The notes beneath the pieces are model-generated. The model was not told where the DNA came from. It did not search any database and saw only the letters and a list, made by a program, of their open reading frames with translations. From Brachycybe producta (taxonomy: Eukaryota > Arthropoda > Diplopoda > Playtdesmida > Andrognathidae): a stretch of DNA of 64,000 bases. Of this stretch, positions 18,275 to 29,981 are shown piece after piece. The stretch covers positions 1-64,000 of the forward strand of contig JAUPFP010000154.1 in the NCBI GenBank assembly GCA_036925085.1, written 5' to 3'. Both the position numbers and the translations under genes were made by a program. Position 1 is the stretch's first letter; the number at the start of each line of letters is the position of its first letter.

Positions 18275-21249
18275 ATAATGCGAATAGACACTTTATAAGT
18301 TAAAGCCCTTTGTATGCCTGTCTATGTGTTATGGTTTGACAAGTGTGGTACACGTGCACGTGCGTGTGACGCTGTGTATCACGTGTGTGCGTGTGTTTAG
18401 ACACGGTAAATTGAAGAAAGATTGAGAGAGAAAAAAAGAATGAAAGAGATGGAAAGAAAAAGATAAAAAGAGAGAGAGAGAGAAAGAAATTGTTCAGATC
18501 GATAACCGATTATTGCATTCTTGTTGATGGTTTTTTTTCTTCTTCTTCTCGGGTGTTGTTGGTTCGGTTTGTGATGCAACCAGAAAAAAAAAGAAAGAAA
18601 GAAAAGACTCCCGAAGAAAAACCCACAAGCTTTTTTTTATTATTTGTTGGAAGAAACAACCAAAGAAAGAAAAAAAAAACAACTTTATTATTATCCAGAA
18701 AGAAAAAAAAAATAGATTTGTGAAACCGACCCCCCCCCCCCTTTTTAGGGGGGGGGGGGTCCTTAAAAACCGTTTATTTTCATCAAAAAAGATGATTAAA
18801 ACAATAAATTTGCGGCGGCACCCTTTGTCTGTCAGTCGTTTTCTTCCTTCAAACATCTTCATAAAATATCATCAAAAAAGTGAAATAATAAAAAAAAAAA
18901 CGATATTTATTGAAACAATTTCTTCTGTTTTTCTGTTTAAACCAAAAAAAAAAAAGAGCGAAATTGAATAGGAAACTCGTTTTTGAATCAGATTATTAAA
19001 GAAATCTGATCTCTTGATAACATTTTGCACACATTTTCAGAATAAAATTGAATGTTTAAATACGAAAGGTTAAAAGGTTGTGTGTTTGTTGGGGGAGGGG
19101 GGGGGGTGAAATTCTAGAGAGAGAAAAAAAAAACTCAAGAGCAGGAAGATTAACCCTGCTTAGAGGGTTCAAGTTGAAAGTCGAGGGCTTCATAAATTTG
19201 TAGAAAAAAAAAACTTGCGCAACGTCAGGTTTCCATCAAAAAAGTATTCAAAGTTGTTCACAGGATTCAAGTTGAAGTTCAACTTGAACCCTCTAAGAAA
19301 GGGTCCATCATTCAATAAAACAAAGAGGTTTCTCGATGTTGGAACCCTGCACGGAGGGTTCAATTCAAACTAAAAACGAAACAAAGATTTGTATTTCTTG
19401 AATGTCATGCACAACCAACAAGTTCACAAACAAAAGACAAACCCAATGATGAGGGGGGGGGGGGGGGGGTCATAGGTCAATAGAGGTTAAGAAGGGTGGG
19501 TCAATCATTAATACTGGACACAATTAAGAGAGTGTGTGGTCAATACTTACACAAGTAAGGTTGCATGTTTTCCAGCGACAAAATCCTACATTTGTGAAAC
19601 AATATGAAAAAGAAGCTGAAGCTGAAGACGCCGAACAAGAAGAAGAAGAAGGACGATGATGATGATGATGATGACGATGGTCAGTTTTGTCAGTTGTTTT
19701 ATGGGATTGCTGTGTCCACTTTGAGATCATTCCTCACAGATTCTTAATAAAAAGGGGGGGAGGGGGGTTTAAATTGATCACCCTTTAAACAACAACAAAT
19801 AGGAATGAGGATTAGTATTCGAAACGGGAGAGGGGGTGGAGGTTAGGATGGGGAGGAGGAGGAGGAGGTTAGGTTAATTGGTCAGAAAAACGACTAAAGA
19901 GACCCAAGTTAAAATAAAAGGTCAATTAAGCACACAATCCCAGAACGATGAACAAAAAAAACAAAAACCAAACCGGGTTTTGAAAAATGCACACAAACCA
20001 AAACAACCGACAGAAGAATTCCTGATTCCTTTTTTTTTTTTCAGATGAGGAATAACAACGAAGGAAAGGAGGGAAAAAAGAGGAAAGAAAAGGGGACGTC
20101 GTGACACTGCACCATTTCCAACTCCCTTTTCCCCTCCTTTTTTTTTTTCTTCTTCTTCTTCTTCTCTAAATATAAAACGAAGCCTCTCAGGAAGATGAAG
20201 GCAGCGGCGCCGCACGAGAACGGTCCAAAAACAGGATCAGGAGGAGGAGGAGGAGGACTTTAATAATGGTGGTGGTGTTGTTTGCCATTATCATCATCCT
20301 AGTAAAGGAACGCCATTCCCAAATACAACACACATAAGAGAGAGAGAGAGAGAGAGATGATTCAAAATCCAACAGAAATAAAAAAAGAGGCTCTGATTTT
20401 GCAAAAAGAGCGATTTTCTTTAACAAAGATGGATGCAAACAAAGCGGCTTTCTTTCTAAGTCAATCTGTGCTGCTTTTCCTTTTTACTTGATTCCTGCGA
20501 ACAGTTCGGTTTCACCGTGCTCCTCTTCCTCCTGATTCCAGCTCAACTCAGGGTCACATTTGAAAAGGAGGCCACAAACACAAAAAAATAGGGAAAAGAG
20601 GACTGGGACAGATCCCTCCCACCCTTGTTAATTACTTGTATATAGGGACTAAGAGAGCTAAAGAAAAGCGCTCCATTTTAGCTCAATCAAACGACTTCAC
20701 TGCAATGATGCTGATGATGTCAAAGTGAAGCTGCGTTTCCAAGGCAACGATGAAGAAGAAGAAAAAAATGTACAAATGACACGACGCTAGATGGCGCTTC
20801 TTTAGACGTTCGTTCAAAGGGAACGACATAGGGAGGAGGGAATCTCGTATGTCATGCCGTTTTTACTTTTTAATCTGCGTTTTACTTTTATTTTCAGAAT
20901 TCATTTCTATTGTGTGTGTCCAGTAAAACGCGACTAAAAAGTGAAATAACTTGAAATTCATACACTTTGCTGTGAATCTCGGTTAATCTTGTACATGATT
21001 TTCTTCTAGGTCGTCCCCCTTGTTTCCGTTTATTCATCGATTTATTTAGCAGTGTGACGTCATCGCCATATATTACAAATAACGTGACGTCACAAAGAAT
21101 AAATCGATAATTAACAGAATGTACGGATAGTAAAAACACAAAAATCCAAAAACATGAATTGGAAATACTGTTTTCTTATATTTCATGATGCTATCACGTT
21201 GCTGTATTGCGTCCCTCTTGAACGCTGATTATTTCTGTCTTTCATGTGA
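18275..21249. other. Intergenic, low-complexity rich
   Basis: Runs of GA, CT, A, G and CTC/GAG repeats. Noted inside: a C11-TTTTTA-G11 hairpin (about 18,730-18,760), an inverted repeat (19,160-19,296), an 18-base poly-G (about 19,449), and two weak exon-like frames on the minus strand (19,546-19,730 with donor TGT|GTAAGTATT; 20,190-20,310 with poly-Leu). No gene can be called. Confidence 0.5.
19160..19296. repeat. Inverted repeat with perfect 19-bp arms
   Basis: TTAGAGGGTTCAAGTTGAA at 19,160-19,178 and its exact complement at 19,278-19,296. Similar TTCAACTTGAACCCTCTA occurs near 35,167, so this is probably a small dispersed foldback. Confidence 0.65.
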
Positions 21250-21475
21250 TAAAACACATTGTTTTAGAAACTAGACGGGTAGCTTAATCACTGAAAGGTC
21301 TTTTTTTCATATTGGTATCTTTAAAAATAAACTTTTTATGTATATTTGTTCAACTTTAAGCAGACGATGTTGTTGTCCATAAAAAGTTTATTTTGAAAAA
21401 TATCAACATGAAAATACCGCCTTTAGTGATTAAGCTACCCTTCTAGTTTCTAAAACACAATGTCTAGTTTCTTTT
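21250..21475. mobile_element. Family B foldback MITE
   Basis: Symmetric copy: TTTTAGAAACTAGACGGGTA, GCTTAATCACT ... AGTGATTAAGC, TACCCTTCTAGTTTCTAAAA. The centre has ATCTTTAAAAATAAACTTTT and its complement. Confidence 0.88.
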
Positions 21476-22098
21476 AATTTTGATCTTCTGAAAGACAAAT
21501 TAATCAGAGTACGATAATCAGCTCTTAATAAACTACATCTTAATTAAAGAATATTGAAAAACAGTGTTGCCAATTCACTCAAAATGAAACACTGAACTTA
21601 AAAGCATTTTTATAAAATAAATAAAAATTGTACAAACATTTGTTTCTTATCTTCTATTATGGTAACTTTAGTCTTAAAGGGGACCTTCTTTGCGTTTTTA
21701 TGAAGTGAAACAAAAAAAAAGAACAGTTTTAACGCACAAAACGACAACTTCATTAAGGAGAAAATTTAACAAACTTTAAGATCATTAATCAGTCATTAAT
21801 GCAAAAATAATAATAATAATGTGCAGGTCTTGCAGAAATAATTGAGAGAATGAAACTTTTGTAACAAGAGTTCTCCATATATGCGCGTTCAATTTCGTTA
21901 ATTTCCTATAAACCAACGCCGGTCGTAAACAACAACAACACTCTATCAATCTTAATTTAGAGAGACTCTAGAACGAACCGACGCGATTTAAAACTTACAA
22001 CATTTCATAGAAGCATAGTAAGAGTTTTATCCGATGACGAATCATAAACGAGGTGTACGACTTTTAATCATCTTTGGTGAACAAAGGCCACAGACGGG

Positions 22099-25000
22099 TC
22101 AGCTCTTACTCGGAGACGAAGAAGTTTTATCTAAGTCTCCTTTAACTGAAGCTTCCGTTCCTTTTTGGCAGTTATTCTTACTTTCCGATTGTTCGGCGTG
22201 TAGCCTCATTATCAGCTGTCCGATTTCCGTTCTCTTCGTCCTGGCTACGTAATCACTAGTAAACCATTTTTGAACCTCTTGAATTGGAGGCATGAAGTTC
22301 TTGATCGGTTTCTACGAGACGACAGAAAAAAAGATTTTTCATAACCTCTAATAACCTTCGACCTCTAACCCCGACTTTTAATACCTCGAAGAAACTCTCG
22401 GCATACTGAAGCACGTACAGGCCACAGTCAACGCTGTTCGTCTGCTGAGGTGCCTTTGGATAGCTGCCACGTATCGTCTCTTTCGAGAACACACGTTTAT
22501 ACTTCTTCTTTTCTTGAAATTCCACAGAAAGATAACTAGGAGAAAAAAAAACCCAATAGATTTCGATTAGAAACGATGAAAATTGTTCGTTATTTTGAAT
22601 AAAAGTTACTCTCGTAGCATTTTGATGATGTTATTCCAACAATTGCGAGAGGAAAACGAATCGAAAATCAAAATACAAGGCCTTTTTTGAACTTCCGACG
22701 AATCGGTCGAACAATTTGACAATATATCGGAAAAAATGTCCTGAAAGTTACAAATGATTATCGATATTAGCATGTATATAAAAGTAAAAAAAACTTGTTT
22801 TTAAATAAAAGATTGCCTCGTTTGCGGTTAAACTTTCTCCGTTCGTTTTAGATTCCGTTTGAGAAGAGGAAGACGTTTCTAGATAAAGGGAAATAATAAC
22901 AATGTAAATGAGGAAATGTTTGGTAGACTTTCATTCTTAAAATGAATACCATTCATGGAATCAGATTCATAGTCGTGTTCTGCACTCGGAGGAGGACACG
23001 ATTCCTCGTCACCAACCACACCAGCGAGATACGGAAAACAAATGACGGCAAGGAACCAATGAGCACTACATACGACGAAACAAAATACAAAAAACATTTA
23101 AAATATAATCACAACATTTCTGGACACAGTTCTAGATTGAAGTACTTAATTTCAAGTTTCAAGTGATTCTATATTTTAAAAGCAAACATTAATAAGAAAT
23201 TGAAAATATTATAGAAAACTACAACGGTAAGTGAATCACTTAATAATATTTTCCTGTTGATATCTTTCAAAATAAACTTTTTAGAGACAGAAATTGGAAC
23301 TTAAATCTGTTTAAAGTTGAGTCATTTTAAAAACTGACCATAAAAAGCTTATCTTAGAAGATATCAACATGAAAATATTGTTAAGTGACAGAGCTACAAT
23401 TCTAGTTTCAAAAATACTTTCAAGTTTCACTTCTTGTAATATAAGGACCCCAATCTTGGCACCTATGCCCGAGTACAATCTACTCTTATCTCGTTAAGGA
23501 TATACTTTTCATTGACGGGAATAATTATAAAATCCTTCTCGAACAAGTCCACGTGTCGCGTCCACGTTTTCACCCGACTATGCCGCTTCTGTGCCCTTTA
23601 TTAAAACAACCGAGGACAGAAATTATCGTTACAAAAAAAAGGCCCAATGTAAACGACAAGAACGTGACGAATCATATTACAGATCCTCTTTGCCACTATT
23701 ATCATCCGCACGCAAATTTAGTCCCTTATAAAAGAAGGAGCTGAAGATGTGCGTCCGTTTGCGATCGTCCTCGCTCAACTTCTCATAGAAGAGGTATCTG
23801 TAAATAACGAGACGTAAATAACGAACTCTACTTGAAAGTAACAAATAACAACGTTACTTCATGTAGAAGTCGATTAAAACGTCGTTTATCAATTCTCCAG
23901 GATTTAAACGCTTCATGTCGTCCAAAGTAACTGTAATACCGCCCCTTTGAGGCGCTGGAGGATATGTGGCAATACTAACGAAGAAAAACGATCAAAGTAA
24001 TTTAGAACTTACGGATCAATTTCTAATTATTCGTAACCAAATTTAAACGAAAAAACGTCCGTACTTTGTAGTACCGGAAAATTCCTTCGCGAGCCGAGGA
24101 GATTGTCGAATGACTGGTACTCTCGACACTAAAGGACTCAGAGGGGGTTGGTTCGAAAATCTCTTGACAGGTTTTTTTGACACAAACGCTTTTAACTTAT
24201 CGATAACCTTTTAACATACGAGATGATCAAGTTGAAGATAAAAAATCATTAATTTTGAACCAAGTTTAAAAATATGTTACGTCTGCAGGCGAAGATTTGA
24301 CCAAAATATCGTTTGCTGTCTTATAATCGGCCTCACGATGAATTCGTTCTTTCGCACCGGGAGCAGAACCTAGTTCATTGAACATCATGTTCAGAAACGA
24401 TCGTTGGTTTGTCTCGATCTTTATCGGTAGTAAAACTATCCACTTGATTTTATCATCTGTAAAATCGTAGAATGAAAAAGAAAAACCTCGAGGTTTATTT
24501 CACATTCGATTAACAAAGAAAGAAACTTCCTACAGACAGACCTTCACTCTCGGAATCATAATACGGTCCATCGTGTTTGAACATTTCTAACCGAGTTCTT
24601 ACGAAAGAGGCAAACAAAGGAGTCAATCGTAAAAAGATAATCTGAAGTCTAGATGAAAAATGACTGATCGCTTGAACTATATCTTTTCCTCGAATTTCAA
24701 CCGTAACTAATTCCTTCTCTGAAATAGAAATGCACGTGAGAACAAGAGGTTTAAACGCGTTTCTGATGCAATATTAAGAAAAATTTGAAAGTGTTTTTAG
24801 AAACTTCATTTAGTTTTCTAGTCTCAAAAATAATTTCGTTTTCTTATTAAAACTCAGAATAACAAAAGTAGATTTCATTTTTCATGTTAATTTGCACATT
24901 TTACAATGACTACTTCTAAAATAAAAAGGGTATTAAAAAATACCGTCTCCAACTGGAGGAACTTTCAAAGCGACTCGGCTGAACGTAAAACCGACCGGAA

Positions 25001-27165
25001 ACCGTAAAATGCTTTCTGCAATTTTGTAAGAACCTATCCTGATGCTTCTACATTGAATGGCAATTCCACCCTTTTCCATCTCCGGCGCCGAACGTAAATA
25101 TTCGTCTAACGTCGATACATAGTCACCCTACGAATCGAATTAAAAGTGAAAAGACAATCATAACGAAAATTAAAACGAAGTGCATTACATCGATTTTATG
25201 GTTCTCATTTTGTGAACTGGTTGTCGATCCTTCCGATTCAGATAAACAACCAACTAGAGGGTCTTCCGACGCTCTCTTTGAATCCTCCAATGCGTTGTTC
25301 GAGTCCTTATTTTCGATGTTGGACCCGTTAGTTCGAGACTCTACCTCGGGTTCGACCTCCTCGAGTTCTTCGTCGGAAGACAGAGTGAGAACTGTAGACG
25401 AAAACAGCAAAACGATCGAATGCGAACGAATTAGGTCAAGTTTCTCAAACTGAAAATATCCTCCGTGTCTGAATATCAACACCAAAAAAAAATCGAAAGT
25501 ATATTAAAAGCTAGAAGAGCAACTCTATGTTCATAAAAAGTGCCATAAAAATGCTTATTTTAAAAGATAACACCGTGAAAAGCTTATTTGATTTCTTTTT
25601 ACACTTCTAGTTTTTAAAACACTTCAATGTTTTCTTAATGTTGCTTCTGGACGACAGATTGAATAGAGATCGAGGGACGTTTTTTGATATTCCGCACCGG
25701 GAGGTTCGTTCGAGACGTTCTTTGCTCTTTTGCCATTAAACCTCTGAAAGGCGAGTGGAATCTTTCGACGTCGGACGTTACAATTATACGAGGCATTGAC
25801 CAAATGATTTTTATAAAAGCTGAAACGTCCGGGTGTTGAAGACGAACTATCAACCTTCTGCGTTTCTTCTTGTTTTTGAGGAACGTAAACCTTGGGATTT
25901 TTCGGCAACTTAGTATTGCATCTTTCACAAATTACAAAGTTCGTTGTCGTAATCCCGCAGTTATTGCAAATTGCAAAAATCTTTTCTGAATTGTCACCGT
26001 TACAACTGATCTATAGAAAATAACGAAAATAATGTATTTTTTAACAATAAACTAATATATTTGATGTGTAACAACGAGATCGAACCGATGACGGCTGTTC
26101 ACTCCCAGTTGGGTTGGCATCACTCTTTGTTGGATAACGTTTAGAAACTGGCGACGTGACTACCGAACTACTCCCATTCAACAGCTCAAAATCCAGATTA
26201 ATTTTCTTTCTAACAAGCGAAAAAGACAAAATAACTATGGCGACGAGAAAAAAATGCTATTTTTCAAAACACATAGTTATAGGCTAGAGATATAGTTTGC
26301 ACCAGAATAGATTTAGATGCTACTTTGACCTCTAGCCTCTAACCAGGTTCTTTGACTGAATAAGACATTTTACAGTAGCTTTAAATGAATTCGACTAAAC
26401 TCATTAGGAAATTGAAAAAAATCTAAAAGGCATAAATGTAGAGTTTAAATTCAAAATAAATATGCAGAAACTGAAAGAAATTATGCAAAACTGCAAGAAA
26501 CTGCAAAGAATCTGCATTTTCCTGTGGTTTCTAAGTTTTGCTGATTCAAATTTAAGGATTCAAATTTAAGCAACAAAAAATAGTGAAAAAAAAAGACAAA
26601 CTTCGGCAATGATAACGAACGCCTCGTCTTCGAGGGCGGATGTTTATTTTCAACGATAACAGACCGAGTTAGTTTTAACATTGGCGACATTGGCCTATTA
26701 ACGAAAAACAATCGGTTTTTTTAACACTTCTTGTTAAAAATCAGTGAGAGAGAGAGAGAGATAGAGAGAGAGAGAGACCTCGGTGACACAGTTTTCATGT
26801 GAAGCCCAGTTGCGTTGCCTTTTAACAGCTTTTGATGTGTCTCAGGGCGAGTTTTCTGTCATTTAGTAATGCAAATGAATGAAAATTCACAAACAAAAAA
26901 AGATTAAAAAACACAAAACCAACGAGCTCTAATTATTTACCAGAGGAGTATCATTGGAGGCGGAAGAATCTCTGACCATTTCATTAGTGTTCACACTCCA
27001 ATTGTTGTCAGAATCAGCTCTATCTAGAGCTTCATGACAAAAACACATGAAAAAGATCAAAAAAAGAAGTGTCAATTTCACGCATTATCATTTCTTAATT
27101 ACTTTTAAATTAGTTACTTTTCTAGATTTATTACCATCTATTAAACGCGACCCGTGTTTTGACAT
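22099..27165 (-). CDS. SENP7: SENP6/7-type SUMO-specific protease, complete 19-exon model
   Basis: Ubiquitin-like protease of peptidase family C48; the SENP6/7 branch trims SUMO-2/3 chains, mainly in the nucleus. Exons (descending): 27165-27135, 27023-26941, 26840-26779, 26694-26602, 26209-26086, 26010-25656, 25391-25189, 25127-24944, 24718-24542, 24456-24281, 24207-24065, 23974-23858, 23797-23681, 23595-23506, 23065-22950, 22878-22817, 22740-22610, 22535-22385, 22311-22099; all phases agree, about 875 residues (human SENP6/7 about 1050-1110). Catalytic triad visible: His in [14 protein letters not shown], Asp in CILIFDS, Cys in [12 protein letters not shown], with the oxyanion Gln in PQQTNS. 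An acidic/Ser insert between His and Asp is typical of SENP6/7. An N-terminal CX2C...CX2C segment ([20 protein letters not shown]) suggests a zinc ribbon. The C-terminal [18 protein letters not shown] matches the family. SENP6 versus SENP7 cannot be decided. Intron 16 needs a GC donor. Family B MITEs sit in introns 6 and 14. Confidence 0.9.
23206..23432. mobile_element. Family B MITE in intron 14 of the SENP gene
   Basis: CTGTTGATATCTTTCAAAAT, AAACTTTTTAG and the complementary AAGATATCAACATGAAAATA, with GAGCTACAATTCTAGTTTC at the right end. Explains why this intron is about 440 bp. Confidence 0.85.
25495..25634. mobile_element. Family B MITE, short copy in SENP intron 6
   Basis: Ends AAAGTATATTAAAAGCTAGA and CACTTCTAGTTTTTAAAACA, with ATGCTTATTTTAAAAGATAA inside. 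Confidence 0.7.
26270..26375. mobile_element. Partial family D element in SENP intron 4
   Basis: TAGGCTAGAGATATAG ... AGCCTCTAACCAGGTTCTTT resembles the family D centre and one arm (11,941-12,101). The outer end is lost or diverged. Confidence 0.45.
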
Positions 27166-27370
27166 CTTTCGATCAAGAAAGCCAACTTGAAGATGTAATA
27201 ACTCACGTTTTTAATTGATTACATGTAGAAACAGTGATAAAACAAAATTAAATACCTTTTAAGTTACGAATATTTCATAAAATACACTAAAAATATTTAA
27301 AATAACAACAAATACACATGAAAGAAACATTAAGTTTCGTCTTCCGCTAAGAATATGTTGGCAAATTAAC

Positions 27371-27410
27371 CGCCGCCGCCGCCGACATTAATTCAGCGGC
27401 GGTTATCAGT
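27371..27410. promoter_or_regulatory. GCC-repeat motif upstream of SENP, shared with PAXBP1
   Basis: CGCCGCCGACATTAA (27,377-27,391) lies about 210 bp upstream of the SENP start codon and recurs exactly at 57,773-57,787, about 125 bp upstream of PAXBP1, in the same orientation relative to both genes. Read with the genes it is TTAATGTCGGCGGCG. Here it is followed by CAGCGGCGG, making a small inverted repeat. A shared promoter element is inferred. Confidence 0.5.
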
Positions 27411-28088
27411 CGGTTATTTTACAAATTATTATTAATAAATAATAATTAATTAATAATAGTAAATATTAGATATAATATAAAATTTTTGGTTTTCATTATA
27501 ACCAACAACATTTTTCTTTTTTTTTTCTTTACAAATTTCGAGTTGTTTTTATTTACTTTAAAAAGAAACCTAAATTTAACACTTGAACGGCGCATCAACG
27601 CTGATAACCAACCAATCAACAATCCTAATTATAATAATTTTAAAATGATTTTTTTTGTTTTAATTACAACAAATAATTATTTTTTTATTTTTTTACCTTA
27701 CAAATATTAAGATGTTTTGATTTATTTTAAAAAAATATAATATAAAACTGAAACGGCGCATCGTCGCCGATAATAAAAAAGTGTGTAAGTCGCCAACCCT
27801 AAGATACTTATTTATCGATATACATCGATTAATTTTCTTGCTACTCAATCTAGCAACACTGGTAAAAGCGCGGCAAATTTAAATTTGTATCTAATGAATT
27901 AATAAAATGTAGATAGAAATAAAATAGCAAGAAAATAAGAAACGCGTTTCCTTCAGTTCTTATTCACATGATTATTGTTTATATGAATTGATTTTTAAAT
28001 ATTATTCTTTTAATAAATTCATTATTTTTATTATTCTAATTACACATTTTTTGCCGATTTATACAAAATTAGTAATAACAACAATAAT

Positions 28089-28098
28089 TGATAATATT

Positions 28099-28159
<61 letters not shown>

Positions 28160-28182
28160 TAATAATAATAATTATTATAATA
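28089..28182. repeat. (AAT)n microsatellite
   Basis: About 30 nearly pure AAT units, about 300 bp upstream of the transporter coding start. Confidence 0.95.
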
Positions 28183-28342
28183 GATAAGAACTGTCATGAT
28201 AAGAATTTATCTCTAGTATGAAATTTAACAAAAATAGTGCAACGTCTGATTTTTGTAAATTACGCAAATAAACATGAGATTGTTATGTTCTTTGTGTTAT
28301 GCAATGAATAAATAAAATTATAATCACAAATTATCAGTGTCG

Positions 28343-28351
28343 ATATATAAA
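28343..28351 (+). promoter_or_regulatory. Candidate TATA box of the sugar transporter gene
   Basis: ATATATAAA about 145 bp upstream of the likely start codon at 28,493, with transcription probably starting near 28,370-28,380. Background is AT-rich, so this is only a candidate. Confidence 0.4.
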
Positions 28352-28415
28352 ACAATTGTATGCAAGGTACAGCCTGTTACAGACCAAACCAACTTCCTAT
28401 CAATCATACCGAAAT

Positions 28416-28450
28416 CACAGAATAAAAAGTTTATAACTTTTTATTCTGTG
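28416..28450 (+). promoter_or_regulatory. Perfect 16-bp-arm hairpin in the likely 5' leader
   Basis: CACAGAATAAAAAGTT, TAT loop, AACTTTTTATTCTGTG: an exact palindrome with a 3-base loop, ending 42 bp before the transporter ATG. If it lies in the mRNA leader it would form a stable stem in front of the start codon. Confidence 0.6.
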
Positions 28451-28492
28451 CCTAAGTGATTCTATCATCTCTTCGTGACATCTAAGTATAAA

Positions 28493-29981
28493 ATGTCGCC
28501 TCCACATAAAAGGATGGAATTTGTAGAGAGTCAGACAACTATATCGGGAAACGGGAGCAGGGGAGGAGCCCTGTGGGCCGCATTCACGGCATGTCTAGGA
28601 GCAATGGCACTGGGCACGGTCATAGGATATGCCTCACCGGCCGTACCAGACATCAACGAACACCGCAGCCCTTTCCATCTTCAAACCATTGAACAACAGT
28701 CTTGGGTGGTTAGCATGATAGCATTGGGTGAACTGGTTGGAGGTGCTTCTTCCGGCCCGTTTCTAGACAAATACGGCCGTAAGATGGTCATAATAGCTAA
28801 TACGGTACCGTTTGTGATCGGTTGGGTGGTCGTGGCAGCATCTCCCAATGTACCCTGTCTCTACGTTGGACGCTTCATCACTGGTTTCAGTGCTGGAGTC
28901 ATCGATGTGGCCGTTCCTGTATATTTGGCCGAAGTGTCGCCACCGGACATCCGCGGTTTCGTCGGTTCCTGTTACGAATTATTCGTCAACCTTGGCATTC
29001 TGTTCGTGTTTGGTTTCGGCGTATTTCTTCGCTTCTATTGGCTCGCCATCGCCTGTTCGGTCATTCCAACAATCATGATGATCGTTATGTGTTTCATGCC
29101 AGAGACACCGAGGTGGCTCGTCTCGAAAGGCCATCGCGAGGCCGCAATTCAGGTCCAAATTAACACACAACTAGATAACCTCGTAAACAAACGAGGTGGT
29201 CTCGTTGTGTGTTAAATAAGTTTAAATATTCTAGGTTCTGAAGCGGATACGTGGTTCAAACGCCAATATAGATACAGAATTGGAAGAGATCTGTGACAAC
29301 GTGAGGGCGTCCCATGGAAAAGTGACATGGAGAGATTTTCTCCAACCAACACTCTACAAACCCATGGCTATCGTTTTGACTCTAATGTTTGTTCAACAGT
29401 TCTCTGGCTATGGAGTCGTATACGAATACACCGTGACCATCTTCTCTTCGGCCGGCATAGACATGAATCCCTACATTCAGACGACCATCGTCGGACTGTC
29501 CGGTGTCATATCCAATCTCGTTTCGGCCATCGTGGTGGACAGAACTGGTCGCCGCACAATGTTAATCGTATCGGCGGTCATTATGGCCGTCAGTATGGGT
29601 GCCATGGGCTCTTTTTTCATGGTTAGAGAGAAGAACACTCCTTTTGCTCTGAAACACATCTCGTGGTTGCCCATCTTGAGCCTCATTTGCTATAATTTCG
29701 GACTTAACATTGGGTTTGGTCCGATCCCTTTTTACATGGCCAGTGAACTGTTTCCATTGAAGACCAGAGGTCTCACGTGTGGTATCAGTATCACCATCTG
29801 GTCAGTTTTCTTCTTTCTCGTTTCTAGGTATTTCATGAGCCTTAAGGAAATTGTCCACGACTACGGAGTCTATTGGATTCTGGCAGCTGTTTCTGCTCTT
29901 GCGATCATCTTCGTCTTAACTAAAGTGCCCGAAACAAAAGGAAAATCTTTGGAGGAACTGGAAGAAGAATTCAAAAAATAA
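28493..29981 (+). CDS. Tret1-like facilitated sugar transporter, two exons
   Basis: Major facilitator superfamily, sugar porter family: plasma-membrane facilitated uptake of a sugar such as trehalose or glucose; substrate not determinable. Exons 28,493-29,152 and 29,235-29,981 join in phase 0 across an 82-bp GT-AG intron, giving about 468 residues, the usual length. The ATG at 28,493 is the first in frame. Twelve hydrophobic segments fit. Signatures in order: GRK in DKYGRK between helices 2 and 3, GRFITG, PETPRWL after helix 6, QQFSGYGVVYEYT in helix 7, DRTGRR between 8 and 9, GFGPIPFYMASELFP in helix 10, and VPETKGKSLEELEE at the end. AATAAA lies near 30,198. Divergent from SENP and convergent with the ThDP lyase gene. 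Confident for the family; Tret1 itself is a best guess. Confidence 0.92.

Larger units (their letters stand above)
27166..28492. other. Divergent intergenic region between SENP and the sugar transporter
   Basis: 1.3 kb, very AT-rich. Contains the GCC motif, two diverged tandem copies of a roughly 165-bp block (27,478-27,612 and 27,640-27,775, each ending ACGGCGCATC...GCCGATAA or similar), an (AAT)n run (28,089-28,182) and the transporter promoter. No exon seen. Confidence 0.7.

Noticed and set aside
20187-20438. Minus-strand frame with poly-Leu and a possible signal peptide (neuropeptide-like)
   Set aside because: The Leu run is a GAG/CTC microsatellite, there is no convincing donor, and the frame ends soon after; too weak to call.
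28822-29626. Extra plus-strand Arg/His-rich frames of 76-113 codons
   Set aside because: Out-of-frame shadows of the sugar transporter exons.
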